Assembly (NCBI GenBank): GCA_024641445.1
Contig: JAHEDA010000138.1
Coordinates: 1-6,544 of the forward strand
Source: Gammaproteobacteria bacterium
Lineage (GTDB): Bacteria; Pseudomonadota; Gammaproteobacteria; UBA6429; Thiohalophilaceae
Direction: 5' to 3'
DNA: 6,544 nucleotides
Part shown: positions 5,899 through 6,544 of the stretch, in pieces
Numbering within the stretch: position 1 is the stretch's first letter
Layout: each line of letters starts with the position of its first letter
Notes under the pieces: generated by a model
Database searches by the model: none
What the model was told of the DNA's origin: nothing
Seen by the model: only the letters and a program-made list of their open reading frames with translations
Position numbers and translations under genes: made by a program

Positions 5899-6544
5899 GG
5901 GTAGTATTGACGCGCCAGTTTGTCGGGCGAAACCCCGAGGAAATACATCAGACGCAGGCGCCACATAAACAGGATCGTCGTGATGATACCGTGTTCTTCC
6001 CAGCGACGACTGGAGGTCACCACCCTGGCACGCAGACAGAGAGGCCAGATGCGGTGTCGGAGTATTTTCGAGAGCGCGATATCCTCCATCAAGGGAAGCT
6101 GGGGGATGCCGCCTATCTCATCAAACAGTGTGCGTGAAATAAAAATTGCCTGATCCCCGGTGGCGATACCGGTAAGGCGTGAGCGTAGATTCATCATCCG
6201 TTCAATCACACGCAACAACCACGGTCGACCTGACAGACGCACGTCAAAGCGCCCCCAATAGCGCCCCTGCTCTGGCAAACAACTAAAGATAGTCTCGGTC
6301 AGATCTGGTAGCCGGGTGTCGACGTGCAGGAACACCAGGACATCCCCCTGCGCCTGAGTCGCTCCCGCCTGCATCTGGAGTGAACGCCCTTTTACTGAAC
6401 GTATAACCTTGTCGGCACCCCGTCTGGCCAAATCCAGACTCGCATCACGACTCCCTCCATCTATCACAATAACCTCATGACCATTGTCCCGCAGACTCGC
6501 AAGTGACTCGAGGGATTCGCCAAGGACGGCGGCTTCATTCAGGA
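5895..6544 (-). CDS. TIGR04283-family glycosyltransferase 2 (5' end outside window)
   Basis: About 215 aa of a family 2 GT-A glycosyltransferase are visible. The frame stays open to the window edge, where it reads LNEAAVLGESLESLAS before VIVIDGGSRD, so the GTG at 6465-6467 is an internal valine codon and not the start; only roughly the first ten residues should be missing. Visible motifs: IDGGSRD (nucleotide-binding), KGRSLQMQAGA, FLHVDTRLP (metal-binding HVD-type motif), GGIPQLPLMEDIALSKILR with the MED acid, and the family C-terminus RWEEHGI..MWRLRLMYFLGVSPDKLARQYYP. This is 'transferase 2, rSAM/selenodomain-associated', which usually sits beside TIGR04282 transferases. The hydrophobic C-terminal FLGV stretch may attach weakly to the membrane. 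Its TGA overlaps the next gene's ATG, forming a two-gene operon that likely continues upstream beyond 6544. Confidence 0.9.
   Translation of the reverse strand, partial: LNEAAVLGESLESLASLRDNGHEVIVIDGGSRDASLDLARRGADKVIRSVKGRSLQMQAGATQAQGDVLVFLHVDTRLPDLTETIFSCLPEQGRYWGRFDVRLSGRPWLLRVIERMMNLRSRLTGIATGDQAIFISRTLFDEIGGIPQLPLMEDIALSKILRHRIWPLCLRARVVTSSRRWEEHGIITTILFMWRLRLMYFLGVSPDKLARQYYP

Noticed and set aside
5899..5964. 22-residue N-terminal extension of the TIGR04282 transferase from the ATG at 5964
   Set aside because: It lies entirely within the coding end of the upstream glycosyltransferase, adds no domain, and the ATGA-coupled start fits better.
6465..6467. GTG at 6465-6467 as the start of the glycosyltransferase 2 gene
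   Set aside because: The frame continues upstream with conserved family sequence (LNEAAVLGESLESL), so the codon is internal.

Overview
The window looks like chromosomal DNA of a gammaproteobacterium, possibly a sulfur- or redox-active environmental lineage. Three things point there: the IspB-type C-terminus followed by a tRNA-Pro gene, a layout familiar in this class (recalled, not searched); a DsrE-family sulfur-carrier-like protein; and the paired 'rSAM/selenodomain-associated' glycosyltransferases. No taxon can be fixed from the sequence alone. No IS element, CRISPR array or rRNA was found.

Layout from left to right. (1) 1-110 is the 3' end of a polyprenyl diphosphate synthase gene (ispB-like), followed by tRNA-Pro(CGG) at 126-202. 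(2) 387-1199 (+) is an exported M48 zinc metalloprotease of the Oma1/BepA/LoiP type. (3) 1367-2329 (-) is a secreted amidohydrolase-fold protein that has lost the N-terminal HxH metal motif. (4) A 456-bp AT-rich divergent intergenic region carries a 9-bp inverted repeat. (5) 2786-3121 (+) is a small DsrE-family protein. It ends inside the stop codon of the convergent gene 3118-4308 (-), a soluble PAS-HisKA-HATPase sensor kinase with a cysteine-rich PAS segment. (6) A 318-bp intergenic region contains a nested hairpin. (7) 4627-5286 (+) is a PilZ-like protein with a C-terminal four-cysteine zinc ribbon. It overlaps by 21 bp, tail to tail, with (8) a two-gene minus-strand operon. In that operon a TIGR04283-type family 2 glycosyltransferase (5895-6544, 5' end outside the window) is coupled by an ATGA overlap to a TIGR04282-type nucleotidyl/glycosyltransferase (5266-5898).

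How the parts may work together. The two transferases clearly form one translational unit and belong to a known co-occurring pair, often found with radical SAM (ArsS-like) and other arsenosugar or selenodomain genes; the partner genes would lie beyond 6544. The DsrE-like protein and the kinase are convergent, so they are not an operon, but both are rich in potentially redox-active cysteines. A shared thiol/sulfur theme is only an inference. The remaining genes look like single-gene units. The most unusual items are the amidohydrolase lacking HxH, the PilZ-like/zinc-ribbon fusion with a degenerate c-di-GMP motif, and the cysteine cluster in the kinase PAS domain.
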